Positions 45,056-58,602 are shown, counted from the stretch's first letter. The stretch: DNA of 64,000 bases from Arthrinium phaeospermum (GCA_006503535.1 QYRS01000003.1:186001-250000); one strand, 5' to 3'. The notes: generated by a model not told the origin, from the sequence alone. Numbers and translations are program-made.

Positions 45056-45556
45056 ATGTGGAACTCCTTTGGTTCGTCCGGCTCCATGAGCCCTTACACG
45101 CAACCTCTCGACATCCCATACTCCAGCGCATCGTCGCGCTCCTCCGCCTACCAGCCCAACTGCGCCTTCCCCTCGTGGCCGCAGGGTCCCTCGCTGGGTT
45201 CCAGCAGCAGCAGCCGTCCTCACTACGAGAGAGCGACGTCCTACCTGTCGGACGACGACCTCTTCTGGCAGGACTCGGAGAACGACGACGCCCACAGCGT
45301 CTCCAGCGCCGAGAGCCACGGCAGCTGCTATGCCACGCAGCAGCCGACCGAGGAGGAACTGCAAGAGCAGCGCCTCGAGGAGCAGCGGAAACGCGCCCAG
45401 ATGCAGCGCGACGCCCTGCGCTTCGTCAAGCTCGAGAAGGAGCGCCGCCGCCTCGCCGCGCAACAGCAGCCCAAGCCGCGCCGCAGCAGCAGCCATACCA
45501 GCAACCCTTCCAAGAAGTCCAGCAACATGGCCTCCATCCGCGAGGCCGCCGAGTGA
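45056..45556 (+). CDS. Small Ser-rich protein with SYLSDDDLF motif, conserved-looking
   Basis: Function unknown. 166 aa, intronless, ATG in context CGAAAATGTGG. Order: an N-terminal M-W-N-S-F-G-S-S, Y-T-Q-P-L-D-I-P-Y, C-A-F-P-S-W-P-Q, a Ser run, then E-R-A-T-S-Y-L-S-D-D-D-L-F-W (about residues 59-72). An acidic/Ser segment follows, then a charged helix rich in Glu, Gln and Arg (about 97-142; E-E-L-Q-E-Q-R-L-E-E-Q-R-K-R) and a basic Ser/Lys tail. From memory, similar short proteins with the SYLSDDDLF core occur in other Sordariomycetes, but no function is known to me. No signal peptide or membrane helix. It sits alone between two spacers of 8.6 and 7.8 kb. Confidence 0.8.
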   Translation: MWNSFGSSGSMSPYTQPLDIPYSSASSRSSAYQPNCAFPSWPQGPSLGSSSSSRPHYERATSYLSDDDLFWQDSENDDAHSVSSAESHGSCYATQQPTEEELQEQRLEEQRKRAQMQRDALRFVKLEKERRRLAAQQQPKPRRSSSHTSNPSKKSSNMASIREAAE

Positions 45557-48500
45557 GGAGCCCATAGATAGGCTCCTCCTTATCTTTTCCTTTGGTCACG
45601 ACATCTTACGAATGGTGAGTCCCACTTATACACACTCTCATGATGAGATGTCCTACCACGCGCATACGACTAACACTTTGGCTTCAGAACATTTTACGAA
45701 CACATTATGATACCCATCTATGATACCCAGCGATACCCCTTTTGAAATTTCACATCAACGTACATACATACACGCATACTTGCTGCCCACGCAGCCGTAC
45801 AGCATCGGGCGGGAGGTAGACAGCGCGCCGGCAAAACCCGGGTTTTCCCGGGTCTCTCTTTTGCCATACACTTAGAGAGATGAAACCATGGTGGCTTTGC
45901 CGCCACCACTGGACCATCAACTTTTACAACAACTATTACTCTTCTTTTCGAAAGGGGCGACGTACCACTAGATGGCGCGCGCCAGCATACACTTTGTTTT
46001 TCCCCCAAGTCTGTTTTTCATTTGGCTCTCTGAGAGTTTCGGATGATTCTGGGGTTTATGGTTCGACAGGCGGTGGTTAGATGCGGAGGAGAGAGCGTTT
46101 GAGTCACAATACGCCTCGGAGTAGTGAGGGAACCTGTCTCAGCCACGGATCTTGTGTTGCGAGATGGGGAGGCGCCGCCGCCGCCAGCCAATCACAACCG
46201 CCACAACCTTCCACCTCGGTGTTTGATTTTAGGTTGTGACTGATCGGCGATGCCACTGTTTGGTGATAGAGCAAGACATCAATCAAACCCAGCATCGCAT
46301 CGCTTGCTGGTGAGTGGTTGATGGTGGCAAGAGAACGCGAGGAGAGGCTTTCGGTCAACCAAACCTAGCTTTGTGTGCATCACTTTTTGTAATAGCTTTA
46401 CTCTTACAATTCTATTCGCTTCAACATCTTCCAACAAGAGAGTTTTCTTTCGTGCTCGCTAAAGATTTGTGTGTGTGCGCGTGGTTGTGTGTAGGCAGAC
46501 ACGGGAAAGTTGGTGCCAGTACGCGTCATTATTCGTTCGACGAATAGCTGCGCGAGGAGACAGGCCGCCGTTTTTATTGGATGCGACACCACCACCACAC
46601 GCTTTCCAAGCAAGTAAGTAAGTGTGCTTGTGTGCTTGCGTCCCGGAGAGACGGGCGATAGGAGTTGGCACCGGCACTAAATGAGCTCGCTCGGTACCTG
46701 ACATATACTAGCTGTATGTCAATTTGTGTGTGTGTGCCCGTATAAGTGAGTGTGTCTGGAGTTTATGTTTGAGACTATGTGCATGTTGGTATAGCTATGT
46801 GTCAAGTGTATGTCTGCCTGTTTAATGAAAGCACCATCTTTCGACCAGATACCACGTTTACCTGGTCCCCCTTCCACCCCAAATGCCACACGCCGCCGTT
46901 GCATTCCGAGCAGAACAATCCTTTAGCCAACTGGATGTATGTCGGACCCCCAAAAACGGCAATGATCCAACGTGTTATTACTTCCAATAAGGGCCCGTCG
47001 GGCCATTGCGGTTTCATTCCAATCTTGAAATGACTGGCACTTTCCTATACAAGGAACTCGCTCGCAAAGTCCGAATTCATCCGGGACAATAATTTGTTTG
47101 CCTGCCTGTTGGTCTTCTTTTTTGGTTTATGGTCGCTTGCCGCTGTAAGTAAATGATGGTGGTGATTGGGGGAGTGATGTGCTATATAGCTCTCATGTTC
47201 CGATATATATCAATCACATTGACAGGGGTGTAGGGGAAGGGTTGTCTACGGCCGTGATGTGATGCGAAGTGGTCCTTTTTCTCACTTATACCCGATATTT
47301 TGGTTTTTCTTCTCCCTGAAAGCGAACTCGGAGTTAGCTGGATCTCATCACCGACAGGGGGTGATGGGTTTCGTCAGCCTTGGATTGCGCGCGCGAGATC
47401 TGGCAGTCTGGATGTGTGTGTGTGTGTGAGTGGCGTGAGCTTGGGTGGTGTGTGGCAGCAGGCAAGGGGGCTTGCTGCTCCTGCTGTGATGGCAGAACCT
47501 AAACTTTCATCACACCTCCCCTCCCCCTCGCAACCCTATTCGGGAAGTAGGTGTGGAGTTACGGTTGAACGATCGGCTGTCCTGATTGGGAATTGGAGCG
47601 AGACTTGGCGATGGCTTCGTTCCTTTTTGGGCAATTCGTTATTGGCTGTGGCACTGTGTGTGGTTGAGAATGTGATAGAGTTGATTGATATTTCCACACT
47701 TTGAATTCTTGATAGTTATCCATCAATGCAAGGCTGTACCTTCCTCTATGGACTGACCGAAGTCAGCAGCAACCTGTTTGCAACGTACACCGACAGCATG
47801 CATGCATATGTAGATAGTGGGTGGGAGGAGTGTTGGCTGTTGGAAGGGGAAGCACGTCGGCTGTCGTTTAAACCACCAGTCACAACGCCCATCCTGCGAA
47901 TGCTGCATTCTCTGTCGTCCGGTCTGTTGGTTCGACCAGCGCGTCAATCTGGTAGCCCCCCATTTCTATCATCGCTCCACGCCAAGATGGCTGTTCGTTC
48001 CCTGGTCCCGCGTTGGGCACTCACTCACTGCCAACTTGGGGGCGGCGGCAGCCTTCTCATGTATAACAGAGAAGACTAATCTCGGCTGCTTCGGCTGCTT
48101 CAGCACACGGATCAAGATAGCGACGGGAATGGCTCGGGGGCAGCCGTGATAGTAATCTAACCAACTCACCTTGGTTGCTCGGGGCTTGCCAACCCGCCCG
48201 CCCGCCATTCGCCTCTTCCCGAGTCTCGGTGAAGATCGAAGGGATGAATGCGGGATGCGGTCGAGCAAACAAACGTCGCAAGTAGCCTTGCCGGTCCCAA
48301 GTTGGCAACTGGCTTTCGTTCTCATCACACGCTAACACTGCTTTCGGGACCAGGAAGTTGCCAAACAAAATGAAAGCAGGCTCTCCTTCAAATCTGACCA
48401 ACTCTGCTTCCGCGCAGTGCGCGGCAGGCCAAGAGTAGTAAGAAAGCGCAGCCAGGAAGCTGAACAGGTCACATATCTACTTTTAGACGCAGGAGGCTGG

Positions 48501-48865
48501 GCCCGCTGTGCGTAACCGTTCACAAGGGCTTAGATTCGGCATCTCGGTTCCCTTGAAGATTAGGCATGACCATGTATGTCATTGACTATAGGGGTGTATT
48601 TACAGTCGGCGGCCGGGCAACCTGGCTTGCCAAATATAGGCGCTCGTCTAATAACTCAGCCTGCTTTCGCTAGGTGCATGCGTGCGGTATAGTCCTACAT
48701 TGCAACTGCGTCATCATCGCCTGTGGGTGGGCAATGGGGGGTGTCAGGTGGTATGCAAGTATGCCGTAATTTTACCCGCGCGGCGAAGCGCGGCTGTGTG
48801 CGTCAACGGCTCGACGTATGGGCTGCTCCTCCTTCTGGGGGCAGCAGACCCAGGTCTCTGGATCA

Positions 48866-48908
48866 TACACACACACACGCACACACACGCCAAACGCACA
48901 CACCACAC
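48866..48908. repeat. CA-rich microsatellite
   Basis: Imperfect (CA)n run interrupted by CG, about 43 bp, in non-coding DNA. Confidence 0.85.
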
Positions 48909-51550
48909 GCTCGCTTCCTCCTCCTCCTCATCTGCAGCTTGCACTCGGCTGCAGCCCAGCGTACCATCGAACCAACAAAGTCTGGAGAGGGAAACCCACC
49001 TGATCCTGATCCCAAGCAGGCTGAACGGGGCACTGTTGGTTTGGAATATAGTAGTGGCGCCTTGGGGGCCATTATTTCATATCTCCTCGAGCCCCGAAGG
49101 TCAGGGGCCAAGCACGAGGGTCTGTTTGCTTCCCGCCTTGGCCCTCATTGGCCGGACGAAAGGACAAGGCCTTTGTCAGCGGGTGCCGATGTGGTTGTCC
49201 TACCGCACTGGCGATCTCCCGGTCCAGCCCATTCATGATAGCGGTGTACGCATTTGTTTCCTTGCCAGAAATTCCTTGCCGCTGCTCGGTCTGCGCTAGC
49301 TTCAAGGTGGAGGAGGAACGACCGGGGTTCGGTCGGATCATGCCATGCAGCATTTTAGCGTACTACCATCGGCATGGAGCTCGTCTTCAGCACACTCGCT
49401 CACAGTCATGATCGTCCATGTCAGGGATTCGGCCGTTCTGCACAGCGAAATTCGGGGCCCAAGTGGAAGCAAGACATTATCCGTATCCGTAACGTGACTT
49501 TTAAGGTGCACGCCCCTCAGCAGCCCGGTAGGCAGACCAAAATACGAGGATATTCTGGGTAGGACAACATGAATACCAATGCAAGGGGTGCTGGCCCTTG
49601 ATTGGTGATGATGGATGATGGATGGATCCCGATACAGCCCGTGGCGGCTGCTTACCTGGACTGATATGCAGATGAGCGCGGCAAGAACTCCCCATGGCCA
49701 GAGTACCACACGTACGTACAGTACTGATGCAAATTGAGTTGGGCCGCGGGGTAATTGACCCCGATCCAGCCCCGAATGTGATGAGGAGGCTTGATGGCAC
49801 TGGATCTGGAGCATTGGAGCCCATTTTGCATCTCCAGCCATCGAGAGACACGGGTCCGCTTTTCGGGTCCGAACTTCATATCTGTGAGAATCGAGCTCAA
49901 GAAGTCGTTGGAACATACATTCTGACCGCCTGGCGCCAGTGAGACACCGAAATTATAGCCGCTGGCCGCTCCTAGTGGTTGTGTAATAGATGAGTCAGTT
50001 CTTCTAGAGGACTATAGCGCGTTCTCTTCCTGCTCTTGTGTCCGACCCCAATAGGTAATGATAATATCCCGTGGAAGGGCCTGAGACTAGTGTGGCCTCT
50101 CTGGATGGCCGGATCAGGCGCCGTCACAGCTGAGGGCGGAGATGCATATCAAATAGACCGTTGCATGCCCCTCCCAGAGGATCACATCTATAACCTGGTT
50201 CTCTGGGAGGATCCAAAGCAGAGCAGAGGGGGCAACTGTCGATCAAGGGATCCGGTCGGCTTCCGGCATGCGGAGCTAAGCTTCCCGTCTTTCCCAGCCA
50301 TCTCCGGTATATATGCCTACCTGGGTACAGATCCGAGCGCGCAGGGCTTTGTCCTGCAGTCGGCTTGACGCAAGTAATTCATCACGACTTCCCCCCAATT
50401 CAGTCGACTTGCAGGCGGGACAAGGTGAGACCTCTGTTACTATGCCACGCCTCTGGTCGTGCACGCAATGCCGTGCTCACCAAGTAGAGCACCGTTGCAA
50501 TCGTGGCAATATACGCCGGCAGCCATTTGCCAAGTGATACTCACAATCAAGAGTCGCATGGTTGCAAGCCACGATGTCGCTTTGGCGGGGTAGGCAGCGA
50601 AGCAAATAATAAAAATCCTGGGCGGGAACCCTGGCGAACCGGACGAACCCTTGGGCGACCATGCATCACATATTTCCATCCTTCAAGTTGGGGGTTTCAT
50701 CTTCTAGACCGGCTGAGCAAGTATAGACGTTGGCGAAGTACGGAGTAGGGCCGAGAGTGCAGATGCAGTCAATTGCAGTTGCAGTTGCAGCTGCGGTTGC
50801 TTATTTAGCTGTGCACAGGCACAGGCACACAGGCACACACGGTCTGTATGTGGGAATGTGCAGTGTGCAGTGCAAGAAAGAACTACCAAATCCATCCAGA
50901 ACAGGCCCACTACATATGTAGATAATAGATTAATTGGTGATCTGGCTCGTGCACGACGGTAGCGGTAGCGGATTATGTGATATCCTTATTTTTCTCACCA
51001 CCACCTGTCCACAATTGCCAAGCCACGCCGCGTGCATGATATGAGAAGGAACGAAAAGGACATTGAAGGAGGGAGAGCTTCTCCTCTTCTAAAGAGGCAG
51101 CTAATAAGTAAGCTTATGCTGTTTCTCGAATGGAGCAAGCAGAAAGAAGGAAGGAACAGCGAGCGAGAGAAAAAAAACGAGAGTGAAAATCAAACCCCTG
51201 TCCACCGGTCAGCCAGTGAGGGCGCTGGTCACGCATCTTTAACCGCCAGGTCAGGCCTTAGCAGCTCTATTATATCCAATCATCGCTGTCCGCCCCAAGG
51301 CACCCCTGCAGGCCCGCCAGCCAATCCGCGCTCTTAGCCGCCCTCTCACGGCACCTCGGCGCTACTGCGAGGAACGACGTGCAGCAACAATTACCATTTC
51401 TACCAATCTTTTCACAGCAACGCACTGGCAAACCCGCCATCTCTGCCCAACCAGACCGTTTTCCCCAGCAGCCATGACTGAACAATGGCGAAACGGCCCA
51501 TTGAATCAGTTGAGCAGTGCAGTCTGATACAATAGCTAATCATTTCCCAG

Positions 51551-51586
51551 CCCAGTGAACCCAGTAAACCCAGCAAACCCAGCGAA
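51551..51586. repeat. Four tandem copies of a 9-bp unit
   Basis: CCCAGTGAA, CCCAGTAAA, CCCAGCAAA and CCCAGCGAA follow each other with only two variable positions. Non-coding; too short for a function to be inferred. Confidence 0.85.
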
Positions 51587-53306
51587 GCGGAGGGGGATCA
51601 ACGAACCCATCTCCATCTTGGCCATTCATGCCCCGACGCTCACCTTTAGCGAGCCCTCTTGGGAGTCACCTGCCCCGGCTGAGACAAGCCAGCTTCAGCC
51701 ATACAATGCCTCTGTTCGCCCTCTTTCGGAAATGATGTCGTGCAAAATGATCCCGGCGATAACGCCTGAGCTCCAGTCACTCCAGTCACCGCTAGCTGGC
51801 GAGATTGTCACGAGTACCCGAGCGGGCCAGCAGCCGTTACTCGAGGGACGGTGAATGAATTGCGAAACTAATCCCGGAGGATATCAGCGGAGCTTCTCTG
51901 CGTGTAGCGCTGCGTCCTTTTCTTTGTGTGAAGATCTATCTGTACGATTCATTCATAGCAGCAAGGTGGGTAGTAACATCGTGCTGTGGGAGGATGGATG
52001 CTCACCTTCGATCGTTGCTTCGCCTCCGCCTGCCTGCCTGCCTGCCGGTCTATCTGTCCACCTCGCCTCTCTCTCTTCATCACTTACTATACTTCGGGTG
52101 GGATAGAGATGGTGAAGGGATTCTTGTCTTGCCATGCCAACTCAGACTGCATAAAGTGACAAGCAGCAGCAAGCAGGTTGCTTTATCAAGGCACACATGA
52201 GCCACAATGCACACAGAGGCTTGAGGCTAATTATATCCCCAAGACTGGATCCTCCCCCCCTCTGGCCAAAAACCCATGTCTTTGGGCTGCTGCAGCGCAG
52301 CCAGTCACCATCGATCTCCAGGCTCAAAGCCAATTCGACCACCTCGCTACCCTGACCTCCCCCCTGTCGACCCGGCATGCAATGGCTGATCAGACCCCTG
52401 CCCCATGCTTGCCCATGCAGACATTGGCTTAGCCGGACCGTATCCGCTCTAGATTTGGCCCTGCTGGTATATGCAACTCGAACCATTGACAGCTCGAAGA
52501 CTGCTAGACTCCTCCTCTAGGCGCTGGCCTTCCTCGACGGCGATAGAGGACTTTATTGCTCTCTCACACCCCCGGATTCGAAACTTGTTCATCGGTCCCT
52601 TTCTTTGCTTCTTGCCTCCCGTCCATGCTCACGCTGTGTTCTCTTGCATTAAACCGGCCTCCAACCCACGAGCCTTTCATGCAAGACAAGCGCCGGCACA
52701 CCACTTTGAATCAACTATAGTACCACCACCACTAATGCACACCCATCCCACGAGGCGATAACCGATTACCCATACCCATGTGCGACATAACCTAATCCTC
52801 CCCCCAAGACAGGTGTCTGTTTCTTCTTTCCGTTGTTCTAATCCTCCTACTAGCAACCCAAGCGAAAGACATACTTTGTCTTCAACCGACGCCGGATTCC
52901 GAGGCCGCACGTTGCCGTGCTACTTGATACGCACCTGCGATCCACCGGCTATTTTCTTCTCGTCGCCTGCTTGCACACACACACCTGACCCCATATAGTC
53001 GGTACACCGACCGACCTCGAGGAGGGACTTTGTTCCCGGGAACGGGCAGTTGGGTGTAGCGTGTGATGTTCGCATCCCGTATTGTGTAGCGTCCCCGCTC
53101 TCTCTTAGGTCACTTCACGATACCATTCCGAAGACAAGGTCGCACGCCGAGGTCAGTCGCCCTGTCCTGTTTGCGGAGTTCGTCTCGGGTCTATAAGAAG
53201 CCATTGGCGCTTGCCAGGTGCTGGCACGCCAGATCCGGGGGTTGGGGCTTCAGTAGTAACGGTCCAGCATGCTTACTGTCTGGTATAGGAAAGCATTGTC
53301 GTCACC

Positions 53307-56300
53307 ATGTCGTCCAGGAGCCATCCATCGATGCCTCGGCACGCCAACACATCTATCGCATCGTCAGCGAAGTCCTCTCGGACAGGAAAGACGGTTGCAG
53401 AAGCAAGAGACTTCACTTCGCCAACGCCTTTAATGAAGTACTTCGATCCATGCGCGGCGACTGCCGGCATGCTGCTATATGGCCGTATGTGTTCGATATA
53501 CCCCAAGCACCCTGAGTATTACTGACGGATGGACAGAGGGCAACTCCGTTGTTGTTGCGCACCATGATAGCTTAACAATAGAAAGGCGATTCTCCCGCCA
53601 CTCAGCTGAAGTTCAGCTGCTAGCAGTCGACACCCAGAGCGACATTGGCGCTGGCCGGTTAGTTGTCAGCTACGATACTGATATGACCGCCATTGTGTGG
53701 GACTTGATGACAGGAGACGAAGTTGCGCGGTTCGCTTCGTATGAGAACCTGACATGCGCCGCCTGGATGCGCAATGGCAATGTTGCTTTTGGTGGGTTTA
53801 GCTTCGTACGCCGTGGTACAAAGGGAATCGGTTGACTAACTCTACCACTAGGCAATACGCAAGGAAATATCATCTTGTTCGAGCCGACAACATCAGAACA
53901 TATATCTGCCAGGACCATTGACCAAATATCCGTAACAGCATTGGCTCCAGCAGCAGATTGCCGGACATTCGCCATTGGGTGAGTTCCACAAGTCAATGTT
54001 TCGCTCACATTCTGGACCGACTAATGGAATTTCTAGATACCAAAACGGCTCGCTCCTTATTGCGACTTTGCAACCACGCTTCACGATATTGCACAACCTG
54101 AGCACGAACAGGGCCCCCTCGCCAATTGTCAACCTCTCGTGGCATGCCTCCTCATCTCGCCAAAAGTCGGACATGCTCGCGGTGCAGACGAACGATGGCG
54201 ACCTGCGGGTCTGGAGCGTGGCAAAGTCGTATAGCAGCGACGATCCCGCCAAAGTGGTTAGGATACTAAAGCGAACCGAGAACTATCAAAACGCTCCCAA
54301 TTGGATGGGCTGGTCCAAGAACGGCCGCATTATCCAATTTTCTGAAAGGTTTGCTCTCTCCTCTTCTGGATATGTGGCACGACATATACGCGCGCGCTTA
54401 CAAGTCCGATTCTGTTTGGCTAACCTCCTCGCAGCGAAACCCTCTCTTGGGATGTCCGAACCAAACACGTCACCTATGACAGCATACCGACACTAGAACA
54501 TGTGAGGGGCCTTGCTGTCTACGGGCCGGGTGCGACCTTGTTCACCCTCGGCGCCAACAACACCGTCCAGCAGTTTGACCTCAACACGCCATCGCAGATG
54601 GTCGCTAACGTACAGCACCCTGCCAATCTTTTGCCACCGTCACCTCCCGTCTCGATCGAGGAGCAGTCCGAGCACGGCGTCGTCATTATTGCCACCGACT
54701 CAGACTCGGTGTCCGCCCCTGAATCGTCGTCTGTACCTATCAACTCGGAGGTCTCCGAAAGCGATGATGATCATATGTCTCCGTTGGCGAGGATCGTGCG
54801 TGGCGCAGAGGTGACCACCGAGGTCGCCGAGCAAGAGAGGTACATGTCGGCCAGTCCGGTCTCGAGCCGCAGCCATGCCTCCTCTGCAGCCTCGAAGTCA
54901 TCTGCAGGGTCCAGCACCCGCGGCCGCCACCCTCCTTCGGTCCTTTCCCGCGGGATGACGGAGAACACCTACATTTCCGCCGGGTCTTCTCTCCGTTCTT
55001 CGGCCCAGCCACCACCGTTCGGCGACAAAGACGCCTACTCCATTAGCAGCATCAGCTCTGCTTCCATGACATCTTCGTCGCGCCAGTCTCGGCACCGCCC
55101 GTCTCGTTTAAGAAACGAGGTACCTCGGAGTCCGGATGATGCAAAGGTTCATGATTTGTTCAAGTTCACCAGGAGTCGCCTGCACGATGTTCCTTACAAG
55201 AGAGCACCGCTGGTAGATCAAACGCGCCTCACCAACGAGGACCTGCGGCGACAAATGCTCAGCATCATTTTCGGGTGGAACAAGGAGATCCAGGACCTGG
55301 TTCGTGATGAGCTGTCTCGTCACCCGCAGGGTTCCCCGAGCAGGATCTTGCTGTCCAAGTGGCTGGGAGATATCGACGCCGACATCATGACGGCATCGTC
55401 CGAGAACATGACCTCTTCCGACTGGATGTTGTTGGCATTGAGCGGCATTGGCGGTCAAGCCTCGCAGCACAAGCTGGGCCGGGCTTATGTTCAGCGTCTT
55501 CTGGAGAGTGGAGATGTGCACGCCGCTGCGACTATTATGATTGGCATGGGTGACCATAATGACGCGATTGAGATCTACGTCTCGCATAAACGCTTCATGG
55601 AAGCTCTGATTCTGCTCTGCCTGTACTTCCCCAATGTCTGGGAACGCCAGGCTCAGATAATCAAGAAGTGGGGTGAGTTTGCCGTATTGCATGGCCAGCA
55701 GCAGCTCGCCATACGCTGCTTCGCATGCACCGGGCAGGAGTCATCCGAGCCGTGGGCCTCGCCATCGGCTGCCCAGGTCACTTTCCAGAGCCTGAACCAG
55801 AGCATCCCCGAGGTGCTCAGCCCGCCTTTGTCGCCCCCTGGCATGAACCGAGGACCACAGCGCAGCATTGCGAAGACCTCGGCCCTTAAGCTTATCACCA
55901 GCTTCGGAGACCAGAGTGCCAAATCTAAGTTCTTCGCCGCGGGAGATGGTGGGCAGACCCCGATCGCTGCAGGCGTCACCCCTATTGCCGAGTCGGCCAT
56001 ATCGCCGGCTGGCTACGACCCGACGACAGCCTTGCTCAAGCCATCCCAGCGTAGCGCTTTCAACACACCCAGCTCGGCACGGGTGACCACGCCCGGTGGC
56101 TTCGGCCGCCAGCGTTTGCCCTCCATCGGCGAGGTTCGCGGCGCAGAGATCCCCACACCGCCAGTAGTGGAAGAGACCAGCAGCCGGCATCGTCGGGCTC
56201 ACCATTCCCGCAAGTCTTCGTCCGACGAGCAGTATGCGGCCGGCATGTCTCTGGGCAGAGCTGCCACTGCGAGCCCTCAAATGATGAGGGATGTCCATTC

Positions 56301-58602
56301 GCGACGGAAAGACCCCCCGCCGCCATCTCCGTCGCCTCAGTCGTTTGCTACCTTGATGACCCAGGGCCGGACGAGCCGCAATGGTGCTCGAGACCGCGTG
56401 CCCGATGGCATTGACTTGAAGCTGCAGTCAATTGATGCGGCCATGAGCGATGTGACATCACCAGAGCAGTCAGTTGCCTCCTCCACCCGTTTCCACTGGC
56501 CCACTAGACGCCGTGGTCCCGGATCTATCGCAAGCTCGGTCACTTCGCAATCTAGCGCTGGTCGAAGCCACAACCGAGCTCCCCCGCCTGTCGCGAGGGG
56601 TATCAACGACCACATTTCTAGCATCGAAGCTGCCCAACGCCCCTCAAGGAGGCACCGCAGCCGCGACAGCAGCCGAACCCGCCAGGAGGACCACCGTGCA
56701 AGAAGTCGTGAGAGCAGCCGAAGCCGCAAGGAGCCGACCAGGGATGCTTCCTCAGAGCGAGGCCGTGGAGCTGCGAGGACCTACACCCCCAAGCCTGCTA
56801 AGCGTTCTCCCACTTCCCCGATTCCCATGTCTCCCGAAGACCTTATCAACCTGAGCACGCCGCGAAATGGCGAAGACTCGATTGTCGCCATGCAAATCGA
56901 CAACGGAGAACCCTCCACGGTGAGGAAGTCGAGCCAAATTCGACGCACCTCGCCAAGGTCCCAACGCATCTCGAGCCGTACCTCGAGCCGGGATACGCGA
57001 CGCAGGAGTCCGGAGCGGCGACCACTGGTTCTGGAGATTCGCGGAAGAAGCGACGATCGTGATGATGGGTCCATGGCTCGCTCTCCCTCTTCGCCACTGC
57101 CCATGTCCGCCGGTGGCCACTTTTTCGGATCTGATGACGAGAAGGACTACCAAGCTGCTGTAGAGCAGCAGGAGAACTTCAGGAACAGGCACAACCGCAG
57201 CCGGGGCATGAAGGAGCCTAACTCACCTGCAGTCCACCGAGCCCGCGATCGATCCGAGAGCCGCAAGCGACGTGTCAAGACTCCTCTGGAGCTGGAGGCA
57301 ATGGAGAACCCCGCCCCGCTGTCTTCTCAGGTGTACAAGGAGCCCGCCCGTGCGGGCGCCATGAAGTCGATCTTGACGGAGAGACAGGCCAAGAAGGAGG
57401 CCGCAGCCCGTGAACTGGAGGAGCGCCGCCGATCCCTTGCGCTGCGCCCGTTGGCTCCTGCCATCCCTCACCCAGACGAGTTGTCCCCTATTGTGTCTCG
57501 CCCGCCCACTGCTTTCGAATTGAACCAGCAGAACTCCACCCCGCCTCCCCAGGATGTTCCCCAGCGAAGTGCTACTGCCGACTTCACGACGAGGAGCTCG
57601 CAGATGCGAAGCGGCAACAGGCCCTTCATCGGTCTCCCCGCCACCCCCAAGGCCATGAGGCTCCAGTTTGAGAGCGACAGCAAGGGAAAGCCCAACGTCC
57701 CCCCGATCCCGTCCCAGTGGACCAAGACTTCGCCTCCGTCTTCGGGCCAGCCGTCACCCGACAAGCCCACGGCCGAGTCTCCGGCAAAGGAAGCGAAGGA
57801 GCCATCGCCCCTGACGCTGCTTCCGTCCACCGTCTACTCCCCGCCGTCTCGCCCCGTGATCGAGCGATGCATGTCTGCTCCCATTCACGACCAGCAGCCG
57901 CCTTCATTCCAGTCCCACTCGAGGAATGGCTCTTCGGCAAGGAAGATGAGCATCCCCGAGGCATCCATCCGGGGCATCGATGAGATGCTTGGCGGAGGTG
58001 GCCGACACTCAAGAAGGGCTTCTCGGGATGATCACATCCCGCCGCCGCCACCGCCACCCCCGATCCTGAGGGAGCTTCAGCACTTGGCCATGCCGCCTCC
58101 CCCGCCTCCTGCCCCTCTCCCGGGGCTGCAGCCTCAAGTCTACGGCGGTGGTAAGGGCACCATCGAGATCGTCATGGACGATGACGACAACAACAACAAC
58201 TACACCACCAACGCCGCGCCCGCCGTCATCCCCGCCAGCGACGTCGACGTGCCCATCATTGCGCCGCCGCAGACCCGCCACGCCCGCAGCCAGAGCGTCA
58301 CCGAGAACAAGGACAACAGCATCGCTGGTCGCTTCAGCCGCGCCACCGAGCGCATGCGGTCCGCCAGCCGCGGCCGCACCAGCTCGCAGCTCGGCCAGCG
58401 CACCAAGTCCCCCGAGCAGACCTCGCCCTACGAGAGCGTCCTGCCGCCTGTCAGCTACAAGGGCCCGACACCGTCCAACAGCGACGCCAACCAGCAGCCG
58501 CAGCAGCCCTCCATGATTGAGCGCCACCCCCGCGAGGTCCGGGCGACGTACCACACGCGCCACAACTCGGGCACTGGTCTCTCGCAAAGCGAGATGTTCT
58601 AA
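53307..58602 (+). CDS. Large WD40-repeat protein with helical middle and disordered RS/Pro-rich tail
   Basis: Exons are 53307-53484, 53537-53791, 53852-53978, 54037-54348 and 54435-58602; introns are 52, 60, 58 and 86 bp. They sum to 1680 codons (1679 aa). The N-terminal about 330 residues form WD40-type beta-propeller blades, with T-A-I-V-W-D-L-M-T-G-D, D-L-R-V-W-S-V and S-E-T-L-S-W-D-V-R-T. Residues about 340-525 are Ser-rich and disordered. Residues about 530-726 are helical and look like a TPR-type solenoid (G-R-A-Y-V-Q-R-L-L-E-S-G-D-V-H-A-A-A, then D-A-I-E-I-Y). The last 950 residues are disordered, with Arg-Ser repeats (S-R-E-S-S-R-S-R-K-E), H-I-P-P-P-P-P-P-P-P and a second Pro run before an acidic/Asn block. 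The WD40-plus-helical layout recalls Gemin5-like proteins, but the assignment is only structural. ATG 53307 lies in the good context TCACCATGTC. Confidence 0.85.

Larger units (their letters stand above)
45557..53306. other. 7.7-kb gene desert upstream of the WD40 gene
   Basis: No supportable gene. Long but random-looking frames (48682-49299 plus, 49338-49916 minus) were rejected. Simple repeats include a CA/CG microsatellite at 48866-48908, GT runs near 46727-46736 and 47418-47428, CCTG units near 52028-52045, GCAGTT units near 50770-50790 and a 9-bp tandem repeat at 51551-51586. The last few hundred bases should hold the WD40-gene promoter; much may also be the 3' region and regulatory DNA of the gene at 45056. 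Confidence 0.45.

Noticed and set aside
48682..49299. 205-codon plus-strand frame and the 192-codon minus frame at 49338-49916
   Set aside because: The first reads through a CA microsatellite as Thr/His runs; neither shows family features or coding-like codon use.
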